From Rhodobacteraceae bacterium WFHF2C18 (lineage in GTDB: Bacteria; Pseudomonadota; Alphaproteobacteria; Rhodobacterales; Rhodobacteraceae): a stretch of DNA of 64,000 nt. Positions 17,138 to 26,985 of the stretch are shown one piece after another. Where the stretch lies: assembly GCA_002166865.1 (NCBI GenBank), contig NHTQ01000001.1:124001-188000 (forward strand), written 5' to 3'. Position numbers and translations under genes: made by a program. The notes under the pieces were generated by a model. That model worked only from the letters and a program-made list of their open reading frames with translations. It was not told the DNA's origin and searched no databases. Positions within the stretch are counted from its first letter, which is position 1. Every line of letters starts with the position of its first letter.

Positions 17138-17508
17138 GCGCGGAGGGCCGGATGGCCGCGGCCCCTGACGGGGGTCGAGGAAAGTCCGGACTCCACAAGG
17201 CGACGGTGCCGGGTAACGCCCGGCCGGGGCAACCCGAGGGAAAGCGCCACAGAAAACAGACCGCCCCGGAGCCCATCCGGGGTGAGGGTGAAACGGTGGG
17301 GTAAGAGCCCACCGCGGGCCTGGCAACAGGTCCGGCACGGCAAGCCCCACCGGGAGCAATGCCGAATAGGGACCGCATCATGGCCCGCCTTGGCCGCGCG
17401 GTCCGGGTTGGCAGCTCGAGGTGTTCTGGCAACAGGACATCCAGAAGAATGGCCATCCATCCCGGGAATTCCCGGGAGGACAGAATCCGGCTTACAGGCC
17501 CTCCGCGC
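17138..17508 (+). ncRNA. rnpB: RNase P RNA component, bacterial class A
   Basis: Catalytic RNA that removes 5' leaders from pre-tRNAs. The terminal P1 helix is visible: the 12 bases at 17138-17149 (GCGCGGAGGGCC) pair exactly with 17497-17508. Conserved class A landmarks occur in order: GAGGAAAGTCCGG near 17179, ACAGAAA near 17250, GGTAAGAGCCCACCGCG near 17299, and ACAGAATCCGGCTTACAGG just before the 3' end. Ends are set by P1 and may be off by a few bases. A 17-bp-spaced promoter lies directly upstream. Confidence 0.95.
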
Positions 17509-17532
17509 AATTCCTGACACATCGATCTTGAT

Positions 17533-17551
17533 CCGGCCGGGCCGGGCTTTT
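17533..17551 (+). terminator. Possible rho-independent terminator of rnpB
   Basis: Short GC stem CCGGC/GCCGG with a 3-base loop followed by GCTTTT, 25 bp after the RNase P RNA. The stem is short, so this is tentative. Confidence 0.45.
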
Positions 17552-17581
17552 CTACGGTGACGGCGGCGCTACTATAGCCTC

Positions 17582-18079
17582 ATGCCCTACGAATGGACGG
17601 AAAAGTCGGACTGCGCGGCGCCACGGCGCCTGACCCTCTGGCCACACCGCTCGCTGCCGCGGCGGGGGTTCGCGGCATTCATCCTTGGAACCTTCGCGCT
17701 CATCACCATTCCCCTCTACCCGTTATTGGGAACGGTGGTGCTGTGGGGCATCCTGCCCTTCATGCTGCTGGCCGTCGCCGGGATCTGGTGGGCGCTCGAA
17801 CGTTCTTATCACGAGGCGCGGCTGCGCGAGGTCCTGACGATCGACCCCGTCCACATCCGATTGCAGCGGACCGAGGCCAGCGGTGCCACGCGCGAGTGGG
17901 ATTGCAACAGCTATTGGGCTAAGGTGAACATGCATCCCACCGGCGGCCCGGTGGCGCACTATCTCACGCTCAAGGGCAAGGGGCGCGAAGTGGAAATCGG
18001 CGCCTTCCTGTCCGAGGACGAGCGCAAGACGCTCTATGGGGAATTGACGGACGCGTTGCGCCTCGCGCGCGGCGCGTGA
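17582..18079 (+). CDS. DUF2244 domain membrane protein
   Basis: 165-aa protein with a short polar N-terminus, two adjacent transmembrane helices (about residues 30-48 and 52-72) and a cytoplasmic beta-rich C-terminal half. The pattern fits DUF2244, a family of alphaproteobacterial membrane proteins often near cytochrome or respiratory genes, though none are seen here. Function unknown. Follows rnpB by 73 bp and converges with the YqeY gene. Confidence 0.8.
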   Translation: MPYEWTEKSDCAAPRRLTLWPHRSLPRRGFAAFILGTFALITIPLYPLLGTVVLWGILPFMLLAVAGIWWALERSYHEARLREVLTIDPVHIRLQRTEASGATREWDCNSYWAKVNMHPTGGPVAHYLTLKGKGREVEIGAFLSEDERKTLYGELTDALRLARGA

Positions 18080-18109
18080 CGCGTTCACGCACGCCGACTC
18101 GGAATTGTC

Positions 18110-18574
18110 TCACGCGTTGCTCAGCCGGTCCTTAACCTTCGGGCCGACGGCGCCGAAATCCATCTGGCCCGCATAATTCTGCTTGAGATGGCCCATCACC
18201 TTGCCCATGTCGCGGATCGAGCCGGCGCCGGTTTTTTTGATCGCCTCCTCTATGGCGGTATCAATCTCATGCTCGTCCAGTTGCCGCGGCAGGAACTCCT
18301 CGATCACCGCGATCTCATCGCGCTCGCGTTCGGCGAGGTCCAGTCGGCCGCCTTCCTCGTAGGCCCGCACGCTGTCATGGCGCTGCTTGATCATCTTGCC
18401 CAGGATGGCAAGGATGTCGGCGTCGGTGACACCCGTCTCTCCGTCCTCCGTGCGGCGCGCGATGTCCTGATCCTTGATGGCGGCGTTGATAAGCCGCAGC
18501 GTCGCAAGGCGGGCGCTGTCCTTGTCCTTCATGGCCTGTTTCAAACCGGCATTGACCTTGTCGCGCAGGCTCAT
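18110..18574 (-). CDS. GatB/YqeY domain protein
   Basis: 154-aa all-helical protein homologous to the C-terminal tRNA-binding domain of GatB. It shows the family core: MKDKDSARLATLRLINAAIKD region at residues 15-35, the EFLPRQLDE segment near 93, and GSIRDMGKVMGHLK near 125. It is not an amidotransferase by itself; a role linked to tRNA or translation is assumed but unproven. Divergent from carA, with a 186-bp shared upstream region. Confidence 0.92.
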   Translation of the reverse strand: MSLRDKVNAGLKQAMKDKDSARLATLRLINAAIKDQDIARRTEDGETGVTDADILAILGKMIKQRHDSVRAYEEGGRLDLAERERDEIAVIEEFLPRQLDEHEIDTAIEEAIKKTGAGSIRDMGKVMGHLKQNYAGQMDFGAVGPKVKDRLSNA

Positions 18575-18760
18575 TTCCGCTGTGTCCTCGTGCTGGATCG
18601 CAAGGCTTGGACATTACCGGATGCCACGGGGCCTGGCAAGCGCGCTCGCCGCTGCGCCGCATTGCGCAAGGCGGCCCGCGCAAGGGGTGCTGGCTCTTGA
18701 CCGCGGGCGGGGCAGACCATAGGTTCGCGCCGATTTGCACCCCCTGAGAGGTTCGCTGCC

Positions 18761-19909
18761 ATGGCCCATGCGCCCCAGTCCCGTCCGACTGCCTGTCTTG
18801 CCCTTGCCGACGGGACGCTGTTCTTTGGCCGCGGGTTCGGTGCGACGGGCGAGGTCGTGGCCGAACTCTGCTTCAACACGGCAATGACCGGCTATCAGGA
18901 AATCATGACCGACCCATCCTATGCCGGGCAGGTGGTCACCTTCACCTTTCCGCATATCGGCAATGTCGGCGTGAACCCCGAAGACGATGAAACGGCCGAT
19001 CCGGTCGCCGAGGGCATGGTGGTGAAATGGGATCCCACCCAGCCCAGCAACTGGCGGGCGGCCGACACCCTTTCGGCATGGTTGAACCGGCGTGGGCGTG
19101 TTGCGATCGGCGGGGTCGATACCCGGCGCCTGACACGCGCGATCCGCCAGCAGGGGGCACCGCATGTGGCATTGGCGCACGACCCGGCGGGCAACTTCGA
19201 CACCGAGGCGCTGGTGGAGAAAGCGCGTGCTTTCGCCGGGCTGGAGGGCATGGATCTGGCGCGGCGCGTCTCCTGCGTACAATCCTACCGTTGGGACGAG
19301 ATGAGGTGGGCCTGGCCCGAGGGATACCGGCGGCAGACCGACGCCAAGCACCGGGTCGTCGCGGTGGATTTCGGGGCGAAACGCAACATCCTGCGCTGCC
19401 TGGCCTCGGCGGGGTGCGAGGTGACGGTCCTGCCGGCGACCGCGACGGCCGAGGAGGTGCTGGCGCACAGGCCCGACGGGGTCTTCCTGTCGAACGGGCC
19501 GGGCGACCCGGCGGCCACAGGCGAGTACGCGGTGCCGATGATCCGCGGCGTTCTGGACGAAGGCCTGCCGATGTTCGGCATCTGCCTGGGTCACCAGATG
19601 CTTGCGCTGGCCGTCGGCGCCAAAACCGTCAAGATGAACCACGGCCATCACGGCGCGAACCATCCGGTCAAGGAGGTCGCGACCGGCAAGGTCGAGATCA
19701 CGTCGATGAACCACGGTTTCGCCGTGGACAGCCAGAGCTTGCCCGAGGGGGTCGAGGAAACGCACGTCTCGCTTTTCGACGGGTCGAATTGCGGTATCCG
19801 CATGACCGACCGCGCGGTGTTCTCGGTCCAGCACCACCCCGAGGCCAGCCCCGGCCCCCAGGACAGTTATTATCTGTTCGAACGCTTCGCGGCATCGATG
19901 GCCGGGTAG
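18761..19909 (+). CDS. carA: Carbamoyl-phosphate synthase small (glutaminase) subunit
   Basis: 382-aa subunit that hydrolyses glutamine to feed ammonia to CarB for arginine and pyrimidine synthesis. The N-terminal CPSase_sm domain (about 8-150) is followed by a class I glutamine amidotransferase domain with the nucleophile Cys in GICLGHQ (about residue 272) and the His/Glu pair in HHPEASPG (about 353-355). ATG 18761 follows GAGAGG. carB is not adjacent. Normal length. Confidence 0.97.
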   Translation: MAHAPQSRPTACLALADGTLFFGRGFGATGEVVAELCFNTAMTGYQEIMTDPSYAGQVVTFTFPHIGNVGVNPEDDETADPVAEGMVVKWDPTQPSNWRAADTLSAWLNRRGRVAIGGVDTRRLTRAIRQQGAPHVALAHDPAGNFDTEALVEKARAFAGLEGMDLARRVSCVQSYRWDEMRWAWPEGYRRQTDAKHRVVAVDFGAKRNILRCLASAGCEVTVLPATATAEEVLAHRPDGVFLSNGPGDPAATGEYAVPMIRGVLDEGLPMFGICLGHQMLALAVGAKTVKMNHGHHGANHPVKEVATGKVEITSMNHGFAVDSQSLPEGVEETHVSLFDGSNCGIRMTDRAVFSVQHHPEASPGPQDSYYLFERFAASMAG

Positions 19910-19943
19910 GGGCCAGGCGGACCGGCTGGCCCGCGAATCGTAG

Positions 19944-19958
19944 TTAACCGACTGTTAA
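19944..19958 (+). promoter_or_regulatory. CtrA-type binding site
   Basis: TTAA at 19944-19947 and TTAA at 19955-19958 with exactly 7 bases between them match the full CtrA consensus TTAA-N7-TTAA. It lies 48 bp before the start of the membrane glycosyltransferase gene, in a gap of only 96 bp after carA. In roseobacters CtrA controls motility, surface and gene-transfer-agent functions, so cell-cycle or quorum-linked control of the next gene is plausible. Confidence 0.65.
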
Positions 19959-20005
19959 CCTTGTTGTCACAACCTTGCCGGGAACAGTAAGGGCAGGGAC
20001 TGACA

Positions 20006-21904
20006 ATGGGAATCTCAGAACTGCGCCAGGCCGGCGCGCGGCCGTCGGAAGCCGAACCTCGGGACGCCTTGGCGCAAAGGCTGGTCCGGGACGGGATCAT
20101 CTCGCGCAAAGATGCGGCGCTCGCGCAGATGGTGCAACGGCAGTGCGACGCGCCGCTTGATCACATCCTTGAGGCCGAAGGACTGGCCGACGCAGAGGAT
20201 CTGATGGCCGCGCGGGCGCGCTGCCTCGGCACCGCGCGGATGACGGTGGAGGACCTGGATGACGCCACGCCCGCTGACCTCGACACCGATCCCCGTTCGC
20301 TGCTCAAGGCAAACATCCTGCCGCTTACGGACAAGGACGGCAACGCCGTGATTGCCAGCGAACGGCCCGAGGAGATCGGTGCGGCCCGCCCGTTGCTGCC
20401 GCCCGGGCTTGCCGACGCGCCTGCTGTTCTGGCGCCCCGGCGATCCGTGCAGGCGGGTCTGGCCCGGTCACACAGTCAGACCTTGCGCGATGCCGCCGCC
20501 GCGCGGGTGGCGGAACCGGAAAGTTTCCGGACCTGGGAGACCCGCGTTTCCCGGCGTCTGGCCGTGACCTTTGGCGGGCTCGCGATGCTGGCCGCGGTGA
20601 CGTTTCTTTATCCCACGGCCGTCTTCGGGCTTGTCGCCGCCTGGGCGGTCTTCACGCTCCTGGTGACGGCCATCGTCAAGACCGGCGCCTTTCTGACCCG
20701 GCTGTCCGCCGGCGAGATGGCCTTGCCCGCGCCCCCGCCGCCGGCGGCGGGCCAGCCCTTGCCCAAGGTTTCGATCCTCGTTCCGCTCTTCCGCGAGACC
20801 GAAATCGCCCATGCCCTGATTACCCGTCTCTCGCGGTTGAGCTACCCCAAGTGCCTGCTGGATGTCGTGTTGATCCTCGAAGAGGAGGATACGCTGACCC
20901 AAGAGGCCCTTGCCGGGATTGACCTGCCCCCATGGATGCGGGCGGTGATCGTGCCCGATGGGCACCCGCGGACGAAACCGCGGGCCATGAACTATGCGCT
21001 GGACTTCTGCGAGGGCGAGATCATCGGCATCTTCGACGCCGAGGACTGCCCCGATCCCGACCAGATCACGGCCGTCGCGCGCCGATTCCAGCAGGCATCA
21101 CCGGACGTGGCGTGCCTGCAGGGCGTGCTGGATTATTACAACGCGCGGCAGAACTGGCTGGCGCGCTGCTTCACCATCGAATACGCCGCCTGGTTCCGCA
21201 TGGTGCTGCCCGGCATGGCCCGCCTGGGCCTTGCCATTCCGCTTGGCGGGACCACGGTCTATTTCCGGCGCCGGGCCCTGGAGGAGCTGGGCGGCTGGGA
21301 CGCGCACAACGTGACAGAGGATGCCGACCTGGGGTTTCGTCTGGCCCGTTACGGCTACCGGACCGAGATGATCGGCACGGTGACCGAGGAGGAGGCGAAC
21401 TGCCGGCTGTGGCCCTGGGTCAAGCAGCGCTCGCGCTGGCTGAAGGGCTACATGGCGACCTGGCTGGTGCACATGCGCCGGCCGCGGTTGCTCTACCGGC
21501 AACTGGGCGGCTGGAAGTTCTGGGGCTTCCAGGCGCATTTCATCGCCGCGCTCTCGCAATTCGTGCTGGCGCCGGTGCTGTGGTCCTTCTGGTTGGTGCT
21601 TCTCGGGCTGCCGCACCCGCTCTATGGGGTGGTGCCTACGGTCTGGCTGGCCACCCTCGGCAGCCTCTTTCTCCTGGTCGAGGTGATCAACCTGTTGATC
21701 TACACCGCGGCGGTTTCGGGACGGCGTCATCGCCACTTGCTGACATGGACACCCACCATGCACTTCTACACACCCCTTGGCACGCTGGCAGCCTACAAGG
21801 CGATCTATGAACTGGTGGTCGCCCCGTCGTTCTGGGACAAGACGCGCCACGGACTGTCGCTGCGCCCCGCCACGGGGTCAGACGGCGGTGTCGACTTCGC
21901 CTGA
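20006..21904 (+). CDS. Membrane glycosyltransferase family 2 with N-terminal MshEN/GspE-N-like domain
   Basis: 632-aa protein. The first 130 residues resemble the MshEN/GspE N-terminal domain, which in some proteins binds cyclic di-GMP. Two membrane helices (about 187-230) precede a cytoplasmic GT2 domain with DAEDCPDPD (DxD), the TEDADLGFRL acid and QRSRWLKGY (QxxRW) motifs of processive glycosyltransferases such as cellulose synthases. Three or four C-terminal helices (about 500-600) follow. It probably makes or exports a surface polysaccharide. A CtrA-type site lies upstream. The last 27 bp overlap the end of the convergent GntR gene. Confidence 0.85.
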   Translation: MGISELRQAGARPSEAEPRDALAQRLVRDGIISRKDAALAQMVQRQCDAPLDHILEAEGLADAEDLMAARARCLGTARMTVEDLDDATPADLDTDPRSLLKANILPLTDKDGNAVIASERPEEIGAARPLLPPGLADAPAVLAPRRSVQAGLARSHSQTLRDAAAARVAEPESFRTWETRVSRRLAVTFGGLAMLAAVTFLYPTAVFGLVAAWAVFTLLVTAIVKTGAFLTRLSAGEMALPAPPPPAAGQPLPKVSILVPLFRETEIAHALITRLSRLSYPKCLLDVVLILEEEDTLTQEALAGIDLPPWMRAVIVPDGHPRTKPRAMNYALDFCEGEIIGIFDAEDCPDPDQITAVARRFQQASPDVACLQGVLDYYNARQNWLARCFTIEYAAWFRMVLPGMARLGLAIPLGGTTVYFRRRALEELGGWDAHNVTEDADLGFRLARYGYRTEMIGTVTEEEANCRLWPWVKQRSRWLKGYMATWLVHMRRPRLLYRQLGGWKFWGFQAHFIAALSQFVLAPVLWSFWLVLLGLPHPLYGVVPTVWLATLGSLFLLVEVINLLIYTAAVSGRRHRHLLTWTPTMHFYTPLGTLAAYKAIYELVVAPSFWDKTRHGLSLRPATGSDGGVDFA

Positions 21905-22522
21905 ATCGAGCTTCAGCCGCGTCACGAATGCCTTCGAGATATGGGCGCGCAGCGCCTCGCCGGCGGACTTGGGGTCGCGCGTCTCGATCGCGGTGACGAT
22001 CGCGTCGTGCTCCTTCAGGGCGTCTTCGTCGCGGCCCGCCGCGGCGAGGGAGGTGGTCGCCATCAGCGCCATCGAACGGTGCACGAGGTCGAGTTGCTGA
22101 ACGAGAAAACGGTTGTGCGAGGCCAGGTGGATCTGTTTGTGGAAGCGGCGGTTGGCCCGGGCCATGGCCGCCGGATCGCCCAGCAGGTCACGGTCATCCT
22201 CCACCATGTCGCGCAGAACGCGGACCTCCTCGTCGGTCGCGTGACGCGCGGCCAGGTCGGCGGCGAGGGCTTCAAGCTCGGCGCGCACGACGTAGAGTTC
22301 GGCCAACTGGTTGTGGTCGAGCGACGAGACGATCAGGCTGCGCCCGTCCCGGGTCAGCAGCGACTGCGTCTCAAGCCGCTGAAGCGCTTCGCGGATGGGG
22401 GTGCGCGACACGCCGAACCTCTCGGCCAGGTCACTTTCGACCAGGCGGTCGCCGGGCTTGTATATCCCGACATCGATCGCCTCGAGGATCAGGGCGTAGG
22501 CATCCTTTTGCGGCGCTTTCAT
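21878..22522 (-). CDS. GntR family transcriptional regulator, FadR/FCD subfamily
   Basis: 214-aa regulator with an N-terminal winged helix-turn-helix (about residues 8-70; FGVSRTPIREALQRLE) and a C-terminal all-helical FCD effector domain (about 75-200) with conserved acidic and His positions (FHKQIHLASHN) that usually bind a metal and a carboxylate ligand. Neighbours do not reveal the ligand. Its 3' end overlaps the glycosyltransferase gene by 27 bp; its start is divergent from the HAD nucleotidase gene. Confidence 0.9.
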   Translation of the reverse strand: MKAPQKDAYALILEAIDVGIYKPGDRLVESDLAERFGVSRTPIREALQRLETQSLLTRDGRSLIVSSLDHNQLAELYVVRAELEALAADLAARHATDEEVRVLRDMVEDDRDLLGDPAAMARANRRFHKQIHLASHNRFLVQQLDLVHRSMALMATTSLAAAGRDEDALKEHDAIVTAIETRDPKSAGEALRAHISKAFVTRLKLDSGEVDTAV

Positions 22523-22631
22523 GGGTATTCTTTCCTGCTCCTGCTTGATCCGGAAACACTATTCGGGCTTCGGGCAGAGGATCAAGCCTTCACCGATTGC
22601 GCCCATTGTCGCGCCCGCCTAGATTCTCCCT

Positions 22632-23276
22632 ATGCCAAAGCGCCATTTCACGCATGTCGGAACCTGGGTTTTCGACCTCGACAACACGCTTTATCCGCCG
22701 CAGGCGCGCCTGTTCGATCAGATCGAGCGGCGCATGACCCAGTTTGTCATGACCGCGCTCAAGGTGGACAGGGCGCAGGCCGATCGGCTGCGCCGCACGT
22801 ACTGGGCCCAACACGGCACGACCCTGGCCGGCCTTATGCGCGAGCACGACCTCGACCCTGGCCCCTATCTGGAGCACGTGCATGACATCTCGCTGGACCG
22901 GCTGGAGCCCGATCCGGAGCTGCGCGCCCGGATTGCCGCGCTCCCGGGGCGCAAGATCGTCTATACCAACGGCAGCGCCCCCTACGCCGAACGGGTGATC
23001 GCACGGCGCGGTCTGCAAGCCGTCTTCGACGGGGTCTTCGGGGTGGAACACGCTGGATTCCGCCCCAAGCCCGAACGCGGCGCGTTCGACGCGGTCTTCG
23101 CGCGGGCCGGCGTGACCGCCGACCGTGCCGCCATGTTCGAGGACGATCCTCGCAATTTGGCCGAACCCCATGCCATGGGCATGCGCACCGTGCACGTGGC
23201 GCCGGAACGGCATATCGCGCGCCATATCCATCATCACACCGACGACCTTGGCGGCTTTCTTGCGCGTCTCCTGTAA
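22632..23276 (+). CDS. Pyrimidine 5'-nucleotidase family HAD hydrolase
   Basis: 214-aa HAD-superfamily phosphatase of the Sdt1/PHM8/YjjG-like type, which dephosphorylates UMP, CMP or modified nucleotides. Motif I is FDLDNTLYP (nucleophile and general acid Asp) near residue 14, motif II YTNGS near 115, the motif III lysine (RPKPERGAFD) near 148, and motif IV FEDDPRNL near 172. Cytoplasmic. Divergent from the GntR gene across 109 bp. Confidence 0.88.
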   Translation: MPKRHFTHVGTWVFDLDNTLYPPQARLFDQIERRMTQFVMTALKVDRAQADRLRRTYWAQHGTTLAGLMREHDLDPGPYLEHVHDISLDRLEPDPELRARIAALPGRKIVYTNGSAPYAERVIARRGLQAVFDGVFGVEHAGFRPKPERGAFDAVFARAGVTADRAAMFEDDPRNLAEPHAMGMRTVHVAPERHIARHIHHHTDDLGGFLARLL

Positions 23277-23362
23277 GGAGCGGCTGCGGCGAAATGCACC
23301 TTTGCGCGCGGGGGCGCCGGCATATTTATACGCCAGCACATGCTGACAACAAGAGGTTCAAG

Positions 23363-23572
23363 ATGACGGTCACGGATAACACTCAGCCGGACAACACGAT
23401 CAACCTGGATCGGGAAACCGCCAGCGTGCTGCGGATCCTGTTCACGGTTCTGGTCGTGCTGGCCGGCTGGGGCACGAGCATCGCGCTCTGGGGCATTCCC
23501 GGGCTTTACCTGCCCGCATTGGGGGCGGTGCCGGTCATGTGGGTCGTCCTGATCCTCATGGCGCGGGGCTGA
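23363..23572 (+). CDS. Small membrane protein, unknown function
   Basis: 69-aa protein with a polar N-terminal 22 residues followed by two hydrophobic helices (about 24-44 and 47-67). The ATG at 23363 has an AGAGG ribosome-binding site 8 bp upstream; the longer open frame starting at 23294 lacks one. No family recognised. It lies 86 bp after the HAD gene and 61 bp before the hydroxylase gene, on the same strand. Confidence 0.6.
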   Translation: MTVTDNTQPDNTINLDRETASVLRILFTVLVVLAGWGTSIALWGIPGLYLPALGAVPVMWVVLILMARG

Positions 23573-23633
23573 CCGCACCGACCCTGGTCACGCCCGGTGG
23601 GCCGGCGTAGTCTTCGCGACAGGAGGCGCTGCA

Positions 23634-24836
23634 GTGGACGCAACCGAAACCGACATTCTGGTATCCGGCGGGGGTGTGGCCGGGCTGACCGCCGCCTGCG
23701 TTTTCGGCGCAGCGGGGTTCTCGGTTGTCTGCGTCGATCCCATGCCGCCGGTGGTCGAGCGCGACGCCGAGGGCGCCGATTTGCGAACCACGGCCTTCCT
23801 GCAGCCCGCACAGGCGCTGCTGGAGCGGGCGGGGCTCTGGCAGAGGCTGGCGCCCCATGCCAGCGACCTGCAGGTGATGCGCATCGTGGACGCGGGCGGG
23901 CCCCGTCCCGAGCCGCGCCTGGCCAAGGATTTCGACGCAAGCGATATCTCGGATCGTCCCTTCGGCTGGAACCTGCCCAACTGGCTGCTGAGGCGCGAGA
24001 TGCTCGCGCGGCTGGAGGAACTGCCCACGGTCGATTTCCGTCCGGGCGTGGGCTTCGCCGGGCTGTTCACGCGCGAGGGCGAGGCGCGCGTGCGCCTGAG
24101 CGATGGCAAGCGGGTGCACTGCCGGCTGGTGGTGGCCGCTGATGGGCGCAATTCGCCTGTCCGCCGCGCCGCGGGCGTCTCGGTGGACACCGCGCGTTAC
24201 GGGCAGAAGGCGCTGGCCTTCGCCGTCACACATCCCGTCCCGCACGAGAATGTCTCGACCGAAATCCACCGCTCCGGCGGTCCCTTCACCCTGGTGCCGC
24301 TGCCCGATTACCAGGGCCGGCCATCCTCTGCCATCGTGTGGATGGAAGAGGGCCCCGAGGTGCAGCGGCTGGCCGGCCTGCCCGTGCCGGACTTCGAGGC
24401 GTCGATGACCGAACGCTCGTGCGGCTTGTTCGGGCCGCTGACGCTGGCCTCGCGGCGCACGGTCTGGCCGATCATCAGCCAGGTGGCCCGCAGCATGTAC
24501 GCCGAGCGTGTGGCCCTGGTGGCCGAGGCCGCCCATGTCGTGCCCCCCATCGGGGCCCAGGGCCTGAACATGAGCCTCGGCGATCTGCGCGTTCTTCTGG
24601 ACCTGGCCGAGCAGACGCCCGCCCGCCTGGGCGATCTGGCGATGCTGGAGACTTACCACCGCCACCGGCACGCCGAGGTGATGGCGCGGGTGGCCGGAAT
24701 CGATGTCCTGAACCGTGCCTCGATGGTGCGCGCGCAACCCCTGCGCGATGCCCGGGCCATGGCGCTGGACACGATCTATTCGCTGCCTCCGGTGCGCAAG
24801 TCCTTGATGCAGCTGGGTTTGGGGGCGCGTGGCTGA
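23634..24836 (+). CDS. UbiH/UbiF family FAD-dependent hydroxylase
   Basis: 400-aa flavoprotein monooxygenase of the ubiquinone-biosynthesis hydroxylase family. The dinucleotide fold GGGVAGLTAACVF is at residues 12-24, the DG-type motif AADGRNSPVRRAAG near 165-178, and the C-terminal FAD/ribityl motif GAQGLNMSLGD near 306-316. Probably one of the ring hydroxylases in ubiquinone synthesis; which ring carbon it attacks cannot be told. Start is GTG at 23634, preceded by AGGAGG. Converges with the Lrp gene with 3 bp between stops. Confidence 0.88.
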   Translation: MDATETDILVSGGGVAGLTAACVFGAAGFSVVCVDPMPPVVERDAEGADLRTTAFLQPAQALLERAGLWQRLAPHASDLQVMRIVDAGGPRPEPRLAKDFDASDISDRPFGWNLPNWLLRREMLARLEELPTVDFRPGVGFAGLFTREGEARVRLSDGKRVHCRLVVAADGRNSPVRRAAGVSVDTARYGQKALAFAVTHPVPHENVSTEIHRSGGPFTLVPLPDYQGRPSSAIVWMEEGPEVQRLAGLPVPDFEASMTERSCGLFGPLTLASRRTVWPIISQVARSMYAERVALVAEAAHVVPPIGAQGLNMSLGDLRVLLDLAEQTPARLGDLAMLETYHRHRHAEVMARVAGIDVLNRASMVRAQPLRDARAMALDTIYSLPPVRKSLMQLGLGARG

Positions 24837-24839
24837 CGG

Positions 24840-25298
24840 TCAGCCGATCGGACCGGGGCGGCGCTCTTCGCTGAGCAGGACGTTGGCCTCGATCTCGCCG
24901 ACACCCGGCAGCATCATCAGACGCCGCCGCAGAACCCGTTCGAAATCGGTGATGTCGCGCGCAACCACCCGCAGGCGATAGTCGTAAAGCCCCAGGATGT
25001 GCTCGACGGTCTGGACCTCGGGGATGGCGGCCACGGCGCGTTCGAAGTCCGCGGTGCTGCCGCGCGCCTTGGTGGCCAGCTTGACCCCGAGAAAGACCGT
25101 GACGCCGAAGCCTAGCTTCTCCTTATCGAGATCAAGGCGTTGTCCCTTGATGATCCCGCTATCGTACAGTCGCCGGATGCGCCGCCAGGCGGCCGGCTGC
25201 GACAGGCCAAGCTTGCGGCCCAAGGCGCTTGCGCTCTGCGTGGCGTCGCGGGCGAGTTCGCGCAGAAGGTGGCGGTCGGTGGTGTCCAGTTCGATCAC
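24840..25298 (-). CDS. Lrp/AsnC family transcriptional regulator (second of pair)
   Basis: 152-aa regulator: N-terminal helix-turn-helix (about residues 4-60; ALGRKLGLSQPAAWRRIRRL) and a C-terminal RAM/AsnC ligand-binding domain (about 70-140). The GTG start overlaps the stop of the other Lrp gene by 4 bp (GTGA at 25295-25298), so the pair is translationally coupled and may form hetero-oligomers. Candidate targets are the neighbouring ilvC and amino-acid exporter genes. Confidence 0.9.
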   Translation of the reverse strand: MIELDTTDRHLLRELARDATQSASALGRKLGLSQPAAWRRIRRLYDSGIIKGQRLDLDKEKLGFGVTVFLGVKLATKARGSTADFERAVAAIPEVQTVEHILGLYDYRLRVVARDITDFERVLRRRLMMLPGVGEIEANVLLSEERRPGPIG

Positions 25299-25750
25299 AG
25301 CGGCAGAACCTCGTCGGACTTGATGCGGGCGACGTGCATGAGTGCCTCGATATCGGCCATGTGCGGCAGGGTGAGGATGGCACTGCGATAGATCTGCTGG
25401 TAATGGGCCATGTCCCGCGCGATGACCGAAAGGCGCAGGTCAACGCGGCCAAGAAATGTCTGTATTTCAAGGACCTCGGGGACATTCCTGGCAGCTTCCA
25501 GGAAATCGTCGAAGGCGCGCGGCTGCGTCTTGTCCAGGGTGATCCGCAGCGAGACCTCGACCTCGTATCCAAGTGCACGCCAATCGATCACCGCGCGGTT
25601 GGCGCGCAGGATGCCGGACTGCCGCATCCTGTCGAGGCGCCGGGCACAGGTGGCCGGCGTCACGCCGGCCTTGTCGGCCAGGTCGGTCGGCGACATGCCG
25701 GCATCGTGCTGGAAGTGGCGCAGGATGCGCCGGTCTGTATCATCAAGCAT
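25295..25750 (-). CDS. Lrp/AsnC family transcriptional regulator (first of pair)
   Basis: 151-aa regulator with an N-terminal helix-turn-helix (about 3-58; DLADKAGVTPATCARRLDRM) and a C-terminal RAM domain (about 68-140). It shares architecture but limited identity with the gene it overlaps. Divergent from ilvC across 130 bp. A 16-bp palindrome overlaps its start codon, a typical place for autoregulation by Lrp-type proteins. Confidence 0.92.
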   Translation of the reverse strand: MLDDTDRRILRHFQHDAGMSPTDLADKAGVTPATCARRLDRMRQSGILRANRAVIDWRALGYEVEVSLRITLDKTQPRAFDDFLEAARNVPEVLEIQTFLGRVDLRLSVIARDMAHYQQIYRSAILTLPHMADIEALMHVARIKSDEVLPL

Positions 25751-25764
25751 GATTTTTGAATCAT
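25749..25764. promoter_or_regulatory. Palindrome at the lrp start, candidate Lrp operator
   Basis: ATGATTTTTGAATCAT has perfect 6-bp arms (ATGATT/AATCAT) and lies in an unusually AT-rich stretch of this GC-rich genome. It begins within the lrp start codon. A further ATGATT-like half-site occurs near 25779-25784. It could serve autoregulation and control of the divergent ilvC. Confidence 0.4.
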
Positions 25765-25850
25765 ATTCCCATTCGATGAATGATTACCACGAATGTGCCC
25801 GGAAGGAACAGCGTTTTGACCGCATCCTGCCGCCGGTCTGTCTAGTCTGA

Positions 25851-26903
<1,053 letters not shown>

Positions 26904-26929
26904 CGCCGCGTCCGGCTTCGGATCGGATT

Positions 26930-26956
26930 GACCCCGGCCGGCGGCTGGGGTCTTTT
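26930..26956 (+). terminator. Rho-independent terminator after ilvC
   Basis: GACCCC-GGCC stem paired with GGC-GGGGTC, followed by TTTT, 27 bp after the ilvC stop and just before the exporter gene. Confidence 0.75.
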
Positions 26957-26985
26957 CACTTCGGCATCTCAGGAAGGGGTCGCAA

